A stretch of 63,226 bases of DNA, taken from contig NZ_NFHE01000017.1 of NCBI RefSeq assembly GCF_002161235.1, forward strand, positions 1 to 63,226, read 5' to 3'. Positions within the stretch are counted from its first letter, which is position 1. Every line of letters begins with the position of its first letter. Under the pieces are notes generated by a model, which saw only the letters and a list, made by a program, of their open reading frames with translations, was not told the DNA's origin and searched no databases. This document shows, one piece after another, positions 35,437 to 42,995 of the stretch. This DNA comes from Pseudoflavonifractor sp. An85. GTDB taxonomy: Bacteria > Bacillota > Clostridia > Oscillospirales > Oscillospiraceae. The position numbers and the translations under genes are program-made.

Positions 35437-35465
35437 TTGTAGGATCTGTACACGGTAAGCATAAT
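35437..35465 (+). promoter_or_regulatory. promoter of the small membrane peptide
   Basis: TTGTAG (35437-35442), 17-base spacer, CATAAT (35460-35465), 28 bases before the small gene. Confidence 0.45.
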
Positions 35466-35492
35466 ACCTTTTTTGATTTTGGGGTGAACCGT

Positions 35493-35597
35493 ATGAAATG
35501 GAAGAACATGATTTCCCCGGTTTTGTCTGTGCTGGTGCTGGTTCTGATGGCCCTGTGGGGCGTAGGTATAGTGTCAAATGAGGAACATACCCCATAG
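35493..35597 (+). CDS. 34-residue single-pass membrane peptide
   Basis: Short frame ATG 35493 to TAG 35597, with GGGGTG before the start. The peptide has a basic amphipathic N-terminus (MKWKNM), one hydrophobic helix (ISPVLSVLVLVLMALWGVG) and an acidic tail (SNEEHTP). It has its own promoter upstream and a terminator directly downstream, so it forms a complete small transcription unit. No family recognised; small hydrophobic toxins, regulators of membrane enzymes and leader peptides are all possible. Expression is not shown. Confidence 0.45.
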   Translation: MKWKNMISPVLSVLVLVLMALWGVGIVSNEEHTP

Positions 35598-35618
35598 AGC
35601 TCCGCTGAATGGGATGCA

Positions 35619-35647
35619 AAGTCAACCCCGCGAGGGGTTGACTTTTT
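35619..35647 (+). terminator. terminator after the small peptide
   Basis: Perfect AGTCAACCCC/GGGGTTGACT stem with GCGA loop and TTTT tail. The 3' arm provides the -35 box (TTGACT) of the next promoter. Confidence 0.85.
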
Positions 35648-35677
35648 ATATCTCTTGTATTACAATCTATAATACAA
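35638..35677 (+). promoter_or_regulatory. promoter and GntR-type operator before the YtrA-like regulator
   Basis: TTGACT (35638-35643), 17-base spacer, TACAAT (35661-35666). Perfect inverted repeat TTGTATTA (35655-35662) and TAATACAA (35670-35677) with 7-base centre overlaps the -10 box: a likely autorepression site. Confidence 0.8.
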
Positions 35678-35706
35678 ACAAGACAAAGAGAGGACGGTGA
35701 ACCCTC

Positions 35707-36075
35707 ATGCTGCTGCAATTGGATTTCAACAGTGAGCGACCCATTTACCAGCAGATTCGGGATCAGATTGTGTTGGGCATTGCCCAGGGCAGCCTATCCC
35801 CAGGGGAGAAGTTGCCCACAGTGCGGGCCTTGGCCGATGAGGCTGGGGTGAACATGATGACAGTGAGCAAGGCATACCAGCTGCTGAAACAGGAGGGGTA
35901 TATCACCACCGACCGGCGAAGCGGCACCGTGGTGAGTCCCCGGGAGGGCACCCAAACCGTACCGGAACAGACTCGCAAACGGTTGGAGCTGGCCCTGTCT
36001 GAGCTGCGTGTGGCCGGATGGAGCCGGGAACAGGTGTTGGAGCTGTGTGAGCAGCTATATGAACAGGAGGGGTGA
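35707..36075 (+). CDS. GntR-family regulator, YtrA subfamily
   Basis: 122 residues: an N-terminal GntR winged helix (RPIYQQIRDQIVLGIAQGSLSPGEKLPTVRALADEAGVNMMTVSKAYQLLKQEGYI) plus a short C-terminal helical dimerisation tail, the size and form of YtrA-type repressors. These usually control the membrane transporter operon they belong to. The next gene, starting three bases after its stop, encodes a membrane protein, and a palindrome overlaps the promoter, so it probably represses its own operon. Confidence 0.92.
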   Translation: MLLQLDFNSERPIYQQIRDQIVLGIAQGSLSPGEKLPTVRALADEAGVNMMTVSKAYQLLKQEGYITTDRRSGTVVSPREGTQTVPEQTRKRLELALSELRVAGWSREQVLELCEQLYEQEG

Positions 36076-36077
36076 CC

Positions 36078-37430
36078 ATGATCGTGCGGTTGATTCTTTG
36101 GGCGTGTGGAATCATCATCATACCGTTGATGTTTTGGCAGCTCAACAACGAGACCAAGTTTAAAAAGAACATTGCCCTGGGGGTCACGTTGCCCTACGTG
36201 GGACGCACCCACCCCCAGACGGTGGAGTTGCTCACGAAGTTCCGCCGCACTCTGCGGTGGACCTGTCTGGGCTTGTTGGTATCGGTGGTGGTGCTGGTGC
36301 TTTTGCCCATGTCTACGGGGCTGTCGCTGACCATATGGCTCATTTGGATTGATGTGGCCATGGTATTGCCGTTTATTCCCTACGTGAAGTACCACAAAAA
36401 ACTTAAGGCGCTGAAAAAAGAGCAGGGCTGGTACCCGGAGGTGCCCCGCACCCGGGTGGTGAACCTCACCGCTGCGGCCCAGCAGGAAAAGCACATCTCT
36501 CCGGTGCAATTTTTGCTTCCTCTGGCGGTGAGCTTGGTACCCCTGGTGTGGGGCATCGTGCAGCAGGATTGGCTGATGACCGCCATGTTCCTCACCGGCC
36601 CGGTGTGTGTGCTGCTGTTCTGGGCTTTGTACCGGTGGGCCATGCGCCGTCGGGCGGAGACGGTGGATGAAAACGAGACCCTGACCCAGACCCTCACCCG
36701 CCTTCGCAGGCGGGCTTGGCGGCGCAGCTGGGTGTGGGGCAGCTGGTTTATGGCGGGGGTCAACCTGGCCATGTGGCTGTCTCTGGACCAGCCGGTGTGG
36801 GGACTGCTGGTGATGTTGGCTTTGACAGTGGTGTTTCTGGTGTTGGCGGTGGGGCTGGAGTTCCACCTGCGCCACCAACAGGAGCGGCTCACCGCCCAGA
36901 GCGGACGGGACTACTATGTGGACGAGGACGAAAAGTGGATTTGGGGCATGTTCTACTATGACCCCAACGACACCCATCTGGTGGTCAATAACCGCATCGG
37001 TATGAATACCACGGTGAATCTGGCCAAGAAAAGCGGTCGAATCATTTTGGGAGCTACCGCCGTGATGATGTTGCTTCTGCCCCTGTGGGGTGTATGGTTG
37101 ATGGCGGAGGAGCAAAGCCCTGTCACCCTCACCCTCACGGAGACCACTTTGGAGGCCAAACACGGCTGGGATGATTACGAGATATCCCTGGAGGATGTGG
37201 CCCAGGTGCAGCTGCTCCAAGAGGAGCCTGCGGGGTTGCGGCGCATTGCCGGTACCGCCATGGACACGGTGCTCAAGGGCCGATACCAGAGCAATGCCTA
37301 TGACAAACTCACCTTGTGCATGGATCCCCGCACGGGTCCATGGCTGCTTGTCACCATGGAGAATGGTACCATGTACCTGGTGGGAGACGGCAGTGCAGAT
37401 GTGGAAAAAATCTATCTTCAAATGCAATAA
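36078..37430 (+). CDS. DUF5808-type multi-pass membrane protein
   Basis: 450 residues from ATG 36078, placed after AGGAGG. About eight hydrophobic segments. The motif DEDEKWIWGMFYYDPNDTHLVVNNRIGMNTTVN resembles the DUF5808 domain often fused to DUF1648-like membrane proteins in Firmicutes next to GntR or ArsR regulators. The C-terminal 130 residues form a beta-rich, PH-like region. Cotranscribed with the regulator. Molecular function is not established; related proteins sit with bacteriocin-stress or cell-envelope regulators. Confidence 0.7.
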   Translation: MIVRLILWACGIIIIPLMFWQLNNETKFKKNIALGVTLPYVGRTHPQTVELLTKFRRTLRWTCLGLLVSVVVLVLLPMSTGLSLTIWLIWIDVAMVLPFIPYVKYHKKLKALKKEQGWYPEVPRTRVVNLTAAAQQEKHISPVQFLLPLAVSLVPLVWGIVQQDWLMTAMFLTGPVCVLLFWALYRWAMRRRAETVDENETLTQTLTRLRRRAWRRSWVWGSWFMAGVNLAMWLSLDQPVWGLLVMLALTVVFLVLAVGLEFHLRHQQERLTAQSGRDYYVDEDEKWIWGMFYYDPNDTHLVVNNRIGMNTTVNLAKKSGRIILGATAVMMLLLPLWGVWLMAEEQSPVTLTLTETTLEAKHGWDDYEISLEDVAQVQLLQEEPAGLRRIAGTAMDTVLKGRYQSNAYDKLTLCMDPRTGPWLLVTMENGTMYLVGDGSADVEKIYLQMQ

Positions 37431-37437
37431 AGGGCAA

Positions 37438-37470
37438 TTTGTGGCGCAGGGAAGCTCCCTGCGCCACATA
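37438..37470 (+). terminator. hairpin ending the GntR operon
   Basis: Perfect 12-bp arms GTGGCGCAGGGA (37441-37452) and complement (37456-37467) around AGC; no strong T-run. Confidence 0.6.
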
Positions 37471-37488
37471 AATTGTGCAAGAAAATCC

Positions 37489-37516
37489 TTGCAATTATCT
37501 TCCTATGTGGTAGAAT
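37489..37516 (+). promoter_or_regulatory. promoter of the peptide ABC importer operon
   Basis: TTGCAA (37489-37494), 16-base spacer, TAGAAT (37511-37516), about 55 bases before the binding-protein gene. Confidence 0.65.
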
Positions 37517-37572
37517 GAAGCGGACAACTGAATACAGTTGCGAGAAAGGCAGAAAAGAAAGGAAGAAGCAAA

Positions 37573-39126
37573 ATGCCCAAGTTTGCAAAACGGGCCCTTT
37601 TGCTGCTGTTGGCTGCGGTCATGCTGCCGGTTTCACTGTACGGCTGTACAGGAAATACGGACCCTGGCACCACCCAGCCCGCATCTGCACAAACGGGCGA
37701 GTTATCCGAAGGAAACTCAGTCACGGTAGGTATCGCACAGGATTTGGACAGTCTTGATCCCCACGCGGCGGTTGCTGCAGGGACCAGTGAAGTGCTGTTC
37801 AACGTCTTTGAAGGTCTGGTGAAAGCCAGCCCTGACGGCGGAGTCATTCCCGCTGTTGCCAGTGACTACACGGTTTCCGACGATGGACTGACATACACCT
37901 TTACGTTGCGGGAGGGTGTGAAGTTCCACAACGGCAATGCAGTCACCATGGAAGACGTGTTATACTCCTTGGAACGCTGCGCCGGGTCAGAGAACAATGG
38001 AACGCCTCTGATTTCGGCGTTTTCTAATGTAACGGGCTTTGAGACGGTGGACGACACCCATCTGACGGTGACCTTGAAGCAGGCCAGTCTGGAGTTTATC
38101 AACTCTATGACCGCTGCCATCATTCCCGCCGGTTCCGGGGCCACCATTGCCACCGATCCCATTGGCACCGGCCCCTTCTCCTTTGTCTCCTACACCCCTC
38201 AGCAGAGTATGGTGATGAAGAAGTTTGACGGGTACTGGGGCGAGGGGGCCAAGCTGGACCAGGTGACCTTCCGCATCATCACCGATGTGAATACTTTGGT
38301 CATGGGCCTGCAAAGCGGCACTCTGGATATGGTCATTCACCTGCCCAACTCGGTGCGCAGCCAGGTGGAAGGGCAGTTCACCGTGCTCCAGGATACCATG
38401 AAGCTGGTGCAGGCGCTGTACCTGAACAACGACGTCAAGCCCTTTGACGACGTGCGGGTGCGTCAGGCCATGTATTACGCCATCAGCGTGCCTGAGATCA
38501 TCGAACTGGTGAGCAACGGGGACGGTGTGGCCACTGGCACCAGCATGTACCCCGCCTACACCAAGTACTTTATGCCCGAGCTGGCGGACAACTACCAGCA
38601 AAACTTGGACAAGGCCAAGGAACTGTTGGCGGAAGCTGGCTATCCCAACGGCTTTTCCATGACCATCACGGTACCCTCCAACTACACCCAGCACGTGGAG
38701 ACTGCCGAGGTGCTGATGCAGCAGCTGTCTCAGGTGGGCATCACTGCTAAGCTCAATCCCATCGAGTGGGAGAGCTGGGTCAGCGATGTGTACCGGGGCC
38801 GCAACTTTGAGTCCACCGTGTGTGGCATTGCGGCCAGCGACATGACCGGCCGGGAGATGCTGGAGCGGTATGTCAGCGACCACCAGAAGAACTTCATCAA
38901 CTTCCAGTCTGAGGAGTACGACGAAGTGATGGACAAAGCCCTGTCCACGTTGGATGCCGACGAGCAGACCCAGCTGTACAAGCAGGCCCAGACCATCCTC
39001 AATGAGGAGGCTGCCAGCTTGTGGATTCAGGATCTGTGCGATCTGGTGGCTTTGAACCCGGCTTTGGACGGCGTGACCTTCTACGCCACCTATGTGCTGG
39101 ACATGAGCACCATTTACTACAAGTAA
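37573..39126 (+). CDS. ABC importer solute-binding lipoprotein (SBP_bac_5: peptide/nickel family)
   Basis: 517 residues. Lipoprotein signal peptide KFAKRALLLLLAAVMLPVSLYGC with lipobox LYGC, then a family-5 extracytoplasmic binding protein: VGIAQDLDSLDPH, VLFNVFEGLVKASPDG, YTFTLREGVKFHNG, and VRQAMYYAIS. These bind di/oligopeptides, nickel chelates or similar compounds. First gene of a five-gene importer; a terminator after it probably makes the binding protein more abundant than the membrane and ATPase subunits. Ligand unknown. Confidence 0.93.
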   Translation: MPKFAKRALLLLLAAVMLPVSLYGCTGNTDPGTTQPASAQTGELSEGNSVTVGIAQDLDSLDPHAAVAAGTSEVLFNVFEGLVKASPDGGVIPAVASDYTVSDDGLTYTFTLREGVKFHNGNAVTMEDVLYSLERCAGSENNGTPLISAFSNVTGFETVDDTHLTVTLKQASLEFINSMTAAIIPAGSGATIATDPIGTGPFSFVSYTPQQSMVMKKFDGYWGEGAKLDQVTFRIITDVNTLVMGLQSGTLDMVIHLPNSVRSQVEGQFTVLQDTMKLVQALYLNNDVKPFDDVRVRQAMYYAISVPEIIELVSNGDGVATGTSMYPAYTKYFMPELADNYQQNLDKAKELLAEAGYPNGFSMTITVPSNYTQHVETAEVLMQQLSQVGITAKLNPIEWESWVSDVYRGRNFESTVCGIAASDMTGREMLERYVSDHQKNFINFQSEEYDEVMDKALSTLDADEQTQLYKQAQTILNEEAASLWIQDLCDLVALNPALDGVTFYATYVLDMSTIYYK

Positions 39127-39133
39127 GGGATGA

Positions 39134-39162
39134 AAAAAGGGGCCGCGCAGCGGCCCCTTTTT
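39134..39162 (+). terminator. attenuating terminator between binding protein and permeases
   Basis: Perfect 13-bp arms AAAAAGGGGCCGC and complement, 3-base loop, T-run. Partial read-through would set subunit ratios. Confidence 0.88.
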
Positions 39163-39179
39163 CGAAGAGGTGAGAGAAG

Positions 39180-40124
39180 ATGATGAAAACCCTGGCCAAA
39201 CGGCTGTTGCTGCTGGTGGGAACGCTGCTTTTGGTAACCATTCTGGCCTTTGTGGCCTTTTCCATCATACCCGGCGACCCCACGTCCTCTATTTTGGGCG
39301 TGGAGGCCACGGCGGACCAAGTGGCTGCCCTGCGGGAAAAATTGGGGCTGGATCTGCCCATTTGGCAGCGGTATCTCCACTGGCTGGGGGGACTGCTGAC
39401 GGGGAATTTGGGGGAATCCTATAACTACGCCATGCCGGTGGGACAGTTGTTGTCCACCTGCATCAGCTATACTGCCACCCTGGCGGTGATGTCCTTTGTG
39501 CTCATTGTGGTCATCTCTCTGCCTCTGGGGATTTTGGCGGCCCGGTATGAGGGAGGCGTGGTGGATCGCGTGCTGACGGTGCTCAACCAGATCACCATGT
39601 CCGTGCCTAACTTTGTGGCCGGTCTGTTGCTGGTGTACGTCTTTGGTCTGGTGCTGCGGCTCTTCCAGCCCGGAGCTATTGTCACCCCGGCCATGGGGTG
39701 GGGGAGCTTTCTGGGATACATGTTCTTCCCGGCCCTGGCGGTGGCGCTGCCCCGGTCTGCCATGACGGTGAAGCTGCTGCGCGGCTCCATTCTCAGTGAG
39801 TTGGGCCAGGACTATATCCGCACAGCGTACAGCAAGGGCAACTCCAAGACCTCGGCGCTGTGGCGGCATGTGCTGCGTAACGCCATGATTCCTGTGGTGA
39901 CCTTCCTGGCCATGACGGTGGCGGATATTATGGCCGGCTCCATCGTGGTGGAGCAGGTGTTCGGCATCCCCGGCCTGGGTAAAATGCTGGTCACCTCCAT
40001 TGGCAACCGGGACTATCCGGTGGTGCAGGTGATCGTGCTGCTGATTGCTACCATTGTGGTGGTGAGCAACTTTGCCGCCGATCTGCTCTATCGGGTGATG
40101 GACCCCAGACTGAGAGGACGGTGA
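39180..40124 (+). CDS. ABC importer permease, DppB/OppB type
   Basis: 314 residues with about six transmembrane helices. Opens MKTLAKRLLLLVGTLLLVTILAFVAFSIIPGDP, typical of DppB-like permeases, and contains the EAA-type loop (RTAYSKGNSKTSALWRHVLRNAMIPVV) that docks the ATPase, plus VEQVFGIPGLGKMLVTSI. Forms the membrane channel with the next gene product. Two ATGs at 39180 and 39183 are both possible; AAGAGGTGAGAG lies before them. Confidence 0.93.
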   Translation: MMKTLAKRLLLLVGTLLLVTILAFVAFSIIPGDPTSSILGVEATADQVAALREKLGLDLPIWQRYLHWLGGLLTGNLGESYNYAMPVGQLLSTCISYTATLAVMSFVLIVVISLPLGILAARYEGGVVDRVLTVLNQITMSVPNFVAGLLLVYVFGLVLRLFQPGAIVTPAMGWGSFLGYMFFPALAVALPRSAMTVKLLRGSILSELGQDYIRTAYSKGNSKTSALWRHVLRNAMIPVVTFLAMTVADIMAGSIVVEQVFGIPGLGKMLVTSIGNRDYPVVQVIVLLIATIVVVSNFAADLLYRVMDPRLRGR

Positions 40125-40128
40125 GGAT

Positions 40129-40929
40129 ATGAGACGGAAAAATTGGTATGCCAGACTGGGGGGCGTGCTCACCGTGGCCATGTTGGCCTTTGCGGTGACG
40201 GGCTTTTTCTGGACCCCCTATGAGCCCACCGCCTTTGATGCCACCAGCAAATATGCCCCACCCTCCCTGGCCCACCCCTTTGGGTGTGACCAGATGGGGC
40301 GGGATATCCTCTCCCGTACCCTGGAGGGAGCGGGCAGCACCTTGGTGATCGCCTTGGCAGTGCTGGTCATCGGCTTCGGCCTGGGCCTTCTCATCGGCTC
40401 TCTGTGTGGCTATTTCGGCGGGGCGTTGGACGCCCTGGTCATGCGGGTGTGCGACGCTCTGGCTGCCTTTCCCAGTGTGCTGCTGGCCTTGGTGGTACTG
40501 GCGGTGATCGGCCCCGGCAAGTACAACGTCATTGGGGCGTTGGGGGTGTTGTTTGTGCCCAGCTATGCCCGACAGGTGCGGGGGGAGTTTCTCAAGTTCC
40601 GGGATCGGGACTTTGTGCGCTCCGCCCAGCTCATGGGCGTACCCAAGTGGCGGATTCTGTATGTGCATATTCTGCCCAATACCTGGCCGGTGCTGCTGTC
40701 GGGGCTGACCATCGGCTTTAACAATGCGGTGCTGGCTGAGGCATCCATGAGCTATTTGAGTATCGGCGTCACCGCCCCGGACGTGAGCTTGGGCCGGATG
40801 CTCAACGAGGCCCAGAGTGTGTGGTTTACCGCTCCCTGGTGTATGCTAGGCCCTGCTCTGGTGGTGGTGCTCACCATTTTGGGCGTGAGTATGCTGGGCG
40901 AGGGCCTGCGGGAAAGGATGCGTGCATGA
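40129..40929 (+). CDS. ABC importer permease, DppC/OppC type
   Basis: 266 residues. N-terminal helix, then the DppC signature block HPFGCDQMGRDILSRTLEGAGSTLVIAL, several helices, and the cytoplasmic docking loop VRSAQLMGVPKWRILYVHILPNTWPVLL. Ends with LGEGLRERM as in the family. Starts four bases after the DppB-like gene and overlaps the following ATPase gene start, so all are translationally coupled. Confidence 0.93.
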   Translation: MRRKNWYARLGGVLTVAMLAFAVTGFFWTPYEPTAFDATSKYAPPSLAHPFGCDQMGRDILSRTLEGAGSTLVIALAVLVIGFGLGLLIGSLCGYFGGALDALVMRVCDALAAFPSVLLALVVLAVIGPGKYNVIGALGVLFVPSYARQVRGEFLKFRDRDFVRSAQLMGVPKWRILYVHILPNTWPVLLSGLTIGFNNAVLAEASMSYLSIGVTAPDVSLGRMLNEAQSVWFTAPWCMLGPALVVVLTILGVSMLGEGLRERMRA

Positions 40930-41735
40930 TGCTGGAAATCAATCATTTGAACATCGCGTTCCCCCATGCCCAGGGCCACTTTGAAGCTGTAAAGGACTTT
41001 TCCCTTACTGTGGAGGAGGGACAGGTCATCGGCATTGTGGGGGAGTCCGGCTCGGGCAAGTCCATGACGGCCCACGCCATCATGGGACTGCTGGACCGCA
41101 AGCAGGTGCAGGTCTCCGGCTCCATCTGCTTTGACGGGGTGGAGCTGCTGGATTTAAGCCGCAGTCAGATGCGGGCCTACCAGGGCAAAGAGCTGTCCAT
41201 CATCTTCCAAGAGCCCATGACCAGCTTGAATCCCACCATGAAGATTGGGCCCCAGGTGGAAGAGGCTCTGCGCATCCACACCAAGATGTCCCCCAAGGAG
41301 CGCAAGGCCCGGGCGCTGGAGGCCATGGCGCTCGCGGGGCTTCCTCAGGCGGAGGCGCTCTACCACCAGTACCCCCATCAGCTGTCCGGCGGTATGCGCC
41401 AGCGGGTGATGATTGCCGCCGCTCTGGTGCTGCGGCCCCGGCTGCTTATCGCCGACGAGCCCACCACTGCCCTGGATGTGACCATCCAGGCACAGATTCT
41501 GGACACGCTCAAGGAGATCAACCGGAAAGAGGGCATCGCTATTTTGTTTATCTCCCACGACCTGGGGGTTATTCGCGCCCTGTGCCACCACGTGGTGGTG
41601 ATGCAGCAAGGGAAGATTGTGGAGGCGGGGGATGTGGAGCAGGTGTTCTACCACCCTCAGCAGAGCTACACCCGGCGGCTCATTGCCTCCCGCCCCACCC
41701 GAACCAAACTGAAAGCAGGTGGTAGCCATGGCTGA
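40926..41735 (+). CDS. ABC importer ATPase, DppD/OppD type
   Basis: 269 residues from ATG 40926, overlapping the permease stop. Walker [17 protein letters not shown] signature, Walker [13 protein letters not shown] and [23 protein letters not shown] are all present. The protein is shorter than the usual 320-340 residues because the C-terminal oligopeptide-type extension with its Cys motif is missing, as in some nickel or Ddp-like ATPases. Energises the importer with its partner encoded next. Confidence 0.93.
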   Translation: MMLEINHLNIAFPHAQGHFEAVKDFSLTVEEGQVIGIVGESGSGKSMTAHAIMGLLDRKQVQVSGSICFDGVELLDLSRSQMRAYQGKELSIIFQEPMTSLNPTMKIGPQVEEALRIHTKMSPKERKARALEAMALAGLPQAEALYHQYPHQLSGGMRQRVMIAAALVLRPRLLIADEPTTALDVTIQAQILDTLKEINRKEGIAILFISHDLGVIRALCHHVVVMQQGKIVEAGDVEQVFYHPQQSYTRRLIASRPTRTKLKAGGSHG

Positions 41736-42459
41736 GAAACCAATGGTAAACATCCAGGGCCTCAACAGCTACTATGGAAAGGGTAAGGAGCGCAAGCAGG
41801 TGCTGCGCAACGTCTCCCTCACCCTGGACCCCGGCGAAGTGCTGGGCATTGTGGGGGAGTCCGGCTCTGGCAAATCCACCTTGGCCAAGTGTCTGTTGGG
41901 GGTGGTGAAGGACACCCAGGGCACCTTGGAGGTCAACGCCTTCCGGCCTCAGATGGTGTTCCAGGACCCCTACGGTTCCCTGAACCCCGCCAAGTCGGTG
42001 GGCTGGTTTTTGGAGGAGCCCCTGCGGGTGCTGGGGGTGAAGGACAAACAGGAGCGCAGGACCCAGGCCATTGACATGCTGCGGCAGGTGGGCTTGGGGG
42101 AGGAGCACTACTCCCGCCGTCCCTCCCAGCTCTCCGGCGGCCAGCGCCAGCGTGTGGCCATTGCCGCCGCCCTCATTGGCGGCAGCCGCCTCATTGTGCT
42201 GGATGAGCCTGTGTCTGCCCTGGACGTGACCATGCAGGCCCAGATTCTCCAGCTGTTGGTGGACTTGAAAGAAACCTTCCGTCTGTCCTACCTGTTCATT
42301 TCCCACGACCTGGCGGTGGTCTATCAGATCTGCGACCGGGTGGCGGTGATGTACCAGGGGGAGATTGTGGAGCAGGGGAGCGTGGATGACATCTATGACA
42401 ACCCCCAGCACGAGTATACCAAGAAATTGCTCCAGGCCTCTCTGGCCCTGGAAGAATAA
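41728..42459 (+). CDS. ABC importer ATPase, DppF/OppF type
   Basis: 243 residues from ATG 41728, overlapping the previous gene by eight bases. Walker [19 protein letters not shown]-loop MVFQDPYGSLNP, signature LSGGQRQR, Walker B LIVLDEPVSALD. Like its partner it lacks the long C-terminal extension of classical DppF. The compact pair, a single binding protein and the two permeases together form one complete importer. Confidence 0.93.
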   Translation: MAEKPMVNIQGLNSYYGKGKERKQVLRNVSLTLDPGEVLGIVGESGSGKSTLAKCLLGVVKDTQGTLEVNAFRPQMVFQDPYGSLNPAKSVGWFLEEPLRVLGVKDKQERRTQAIDMLRQVGLGEEHYSRRPSQLSGGQRQRVAIAAALIGGSRLIVLDEPVSALDVTMQAQILQLLVDLKETFRLSYLFISHDLAVVYQICDRVAVMYQGEIVEQGSVDDIYDNPQHEYTKKLLQASLALEE

Positions 42460-42462
42460 ACA

Positions 42463-42502
42463 CATGGGCGGACGGCCGTGAAAGGCCGTACGCCCATGCG
42501 TT
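42463..42502 (+). terminator. terminator of the importer operon
   Basis: 15-bp arms CATGGGCGGACGGCC (42463-42477) and complement (42484-42498, one mismatch) followed by CGTTTTG. Confidence 0.8.
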
Positions 42503-42510
42503 TTGTGTGG

Positions 42511-42897
42511 TTAGACCCGTCGGTAGCCCAGCAGATATCCTGCACAGTAAACTACCCAGGCCACGAAGCAGCCCATCACCGGGGCGATGCACCAGTAGCC
42601 AAAGAGGACCAAGCCCAAGAGCGTCCATTGGGTGAGGCAGAGCCACACCAGACCTACCCCAGCCAGGATGCCCAGGGGGAGGAGAATGCACACCGGGGTG
42701 GAGCGGGTGCGGCACAGCACCAGCTGCAACAGGAACATGGGGATAAAGTGGAAATAGATGAGAAGAGCCTGGTGCCAGACGGGGATGTCGATGGGCAAGT
42801 CCCAAAAGGCGGAGACAAAGACCACGGCATATACCGCCGCCGTCACCCAGAGCAGCCGGAACAATATGCGGTTGGTGTTGGGATTCCAGGTTTTCAT
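42511..42897 (-). CDS. small multi-pass membrane protein, unknown
   Basis: 128 residues with about four hydrophobic helices (roughly residues 12-32, 45-64, 68-90 and 95-120) and a basic C-terminus LGYRRV. No family recognised and no conserved motif stands out. GGGGG before ATG 42897 can serve as ribosome binding site, but it lies in the 3' arm of a long perfect hairpin (42904-42948), so translation may be limited unless the hairpin opens. It follows treC on the same strand and may be read through from it. Confidence 0.6.
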   Translation of the reverse strand: MKTWNPNTNRILFRLLWVTAAVYAVVFVSAFWDLPIDIPVWHQALLIYFHFIPMFLLQLVLCRTRSTPVCILLPLGILAGVGLVWLCLTQWTLLGLVLFGYWCIAPVMGCFVAWVVYCAGYLLGYRRV

Positions 42898-42902
42898 AAC
42901 GA

Positions 42903-42949
42903 TGCCCCCTTTCCTTGGTATCTTTAGAATACCAGAGGGAAAGGGGGCT
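42903..42949 (-). terminator. long hairpin between treC and the small membrane protein
   Basis: CCCCCTTTCC and GGAAAGGGGG-type arms with an inner TTGGTAT/ATACCA stem. No T-run follows; it sequesters the downstream GGGGG site and may end or attenuate the tre transcript. Confidence 0.5.
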
Positions 42950-42995
42950 GTATAGAGCTATGGGATAGGTGGACGGCTGGTGGGGATAAGTGGTC

